Origin: Pelargonium cotyledonis
Lineage: Eukaryota; Streptophyta; Magnoliopsida; Geraniales; Geraniaceae
Reading direction: 5' to 3'
Assembly: GCA_036897625.1 (NCBI GenBank)
Contig: JAYMTA010001281.1
Span: 1-20,778 of the forward strand
DNA: 20,778 nt
Part shown: one piece after another, positions 20,438-20,778 of the stretch
Layout: each line of letters starts with the position of its first letter
Numbering within the stretch: position 1 is the stretch's first letter
Program-made: the position numbers and the translations under genes
Notes under the pieces: model-generated
The model's database searches: none
What the model was told of the DNA's origin: nothing
What the model saw: the letters and a program-made list of their open reading frames with translations, nothing else

Positions 20438-20778
20438 AGCCCACAGTTTAGACTGTAAGATCTATGAGCCCATTGTACATAAATGGGCTCAAGCCTATAT
20501 TATATGAATTGCAAAATAGGCCCAACTCAAGCCCATTCCTCTCATTATCATTACCAATATTATAAGTTTTTTCCCTTATTAATTGTACTGTTTAATTTAG
20601 TTTCGAGCCGATTCGCGATGATTTTTTTATTTTTATAGCACAGTGTTTCCCACCAGTTAACTAACTTTACCATATTATGCAAGTACTATCTCTCTAGCTC
20701 TGGAAACCTTAGCCGCGGCCACTCCTAGATCTCCTTCTCCATTATCCTTTGAGCCACCGTCGATTTGGTTTTGAGATC
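20438..20778 (+). promoter_or_regulatory. site II-rich promoter and leader of a probable downstream gene
   Basis: Five TGGGCY/RGCCCA elements lie within 100 bases: 20438-20443, 20467-20472, 20484-20489, 20518-20524 and 20530-20535. Another sits at 20214-20219. Such clusters bind TCP factors in promoters of ribosomal, mitochondrial and other housekeeping genes. From about 20700 the sequence becomes GC-richer (TTAGCCGCGGCCACTCC) and looks like a transcribed leader. No convincing start codon lies before the window ends. A minus-strand exon cannot be excluded, because a frame of about 33 codons is open on that strand here. Confidence 0.5.

Noticed and set aside
1..20778. tRNA or rRNA genes, CRISPR arrays, bacterial-style operons, viral insertions
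   Set aside because: No tRNA box A/B pair, rRNA segment, spaced direct-repeat array or viral protein frame was found by eye on either strand. The short tandem repeats are minisatellites or intron duplications without unique spacers.

Overview
The window is nuclear DNA of a flowering plant, most likely a eudicot. The genes have GT-AG introns in AT-rich DNA, the proteins belong to plant families, and small transposons with target-site duplications (TSDs) lie between the genes. The species cannot be named from this sequence. No organellar, bacterial or viral gene was seen.

Layout, all convincing genes on the + strand. (1) 1196-7347: an 11-exon gene for an RGLG-type E3 ubiquitin ligase (copine/vWA domain plus C-terminal RING), 431 aa. 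It is closest by eye to the RGLG3/RGLG4 branch. It has a 2.3 kb first intron and a 17-codon tandem duplication in the linker before the RING. (2) 8507-10946: a two-exon gene for an uncharacterised 125-aa protein with one membrane segment. Its 2.1 kb intron carries two families of degenerate triple repeats. (3) 12252-12464: a weakly supported 70-codon ORF with promoter-like sequence upstream. (4) 16413-19968: a four-exon NAC-domain transcription factor, 336 aa, whose first intron is a degenerate tandem repeat. (5) About 20438 to the end: a run of TGGGCY (site II) elements followed by GC-richer sequence, probably the promoter and leader of a + strand gene that starts beyond the window.

The long gap between genes 2 and 4 (11.2-16.3 kb) holds two clean non-autonomous DNA transposons. 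One is a 380-bp hAT-like element (11346-11725) with an 8-bp TSD. The other is a 384-bp Mutator-type foldback element (14502-14885) with a perfect 9-bp TSD. A truncated hAT relative lies at about 12910-13040, and part of another probable foldback repeat occupies the first 160 bases.

The genes do not form an operon or a recognisable cluster. RGLG ligases and NAC factors both act in hormone and stress programmes in general, but nothing here links these copies functionally. I found no wholly new system. The points most worth a second look are the RGLG linker duplication, a possible intron-retained NAC isoform with a hydrophobic tail, the conserved-looking small membrane protein, and the repeat-built introns.
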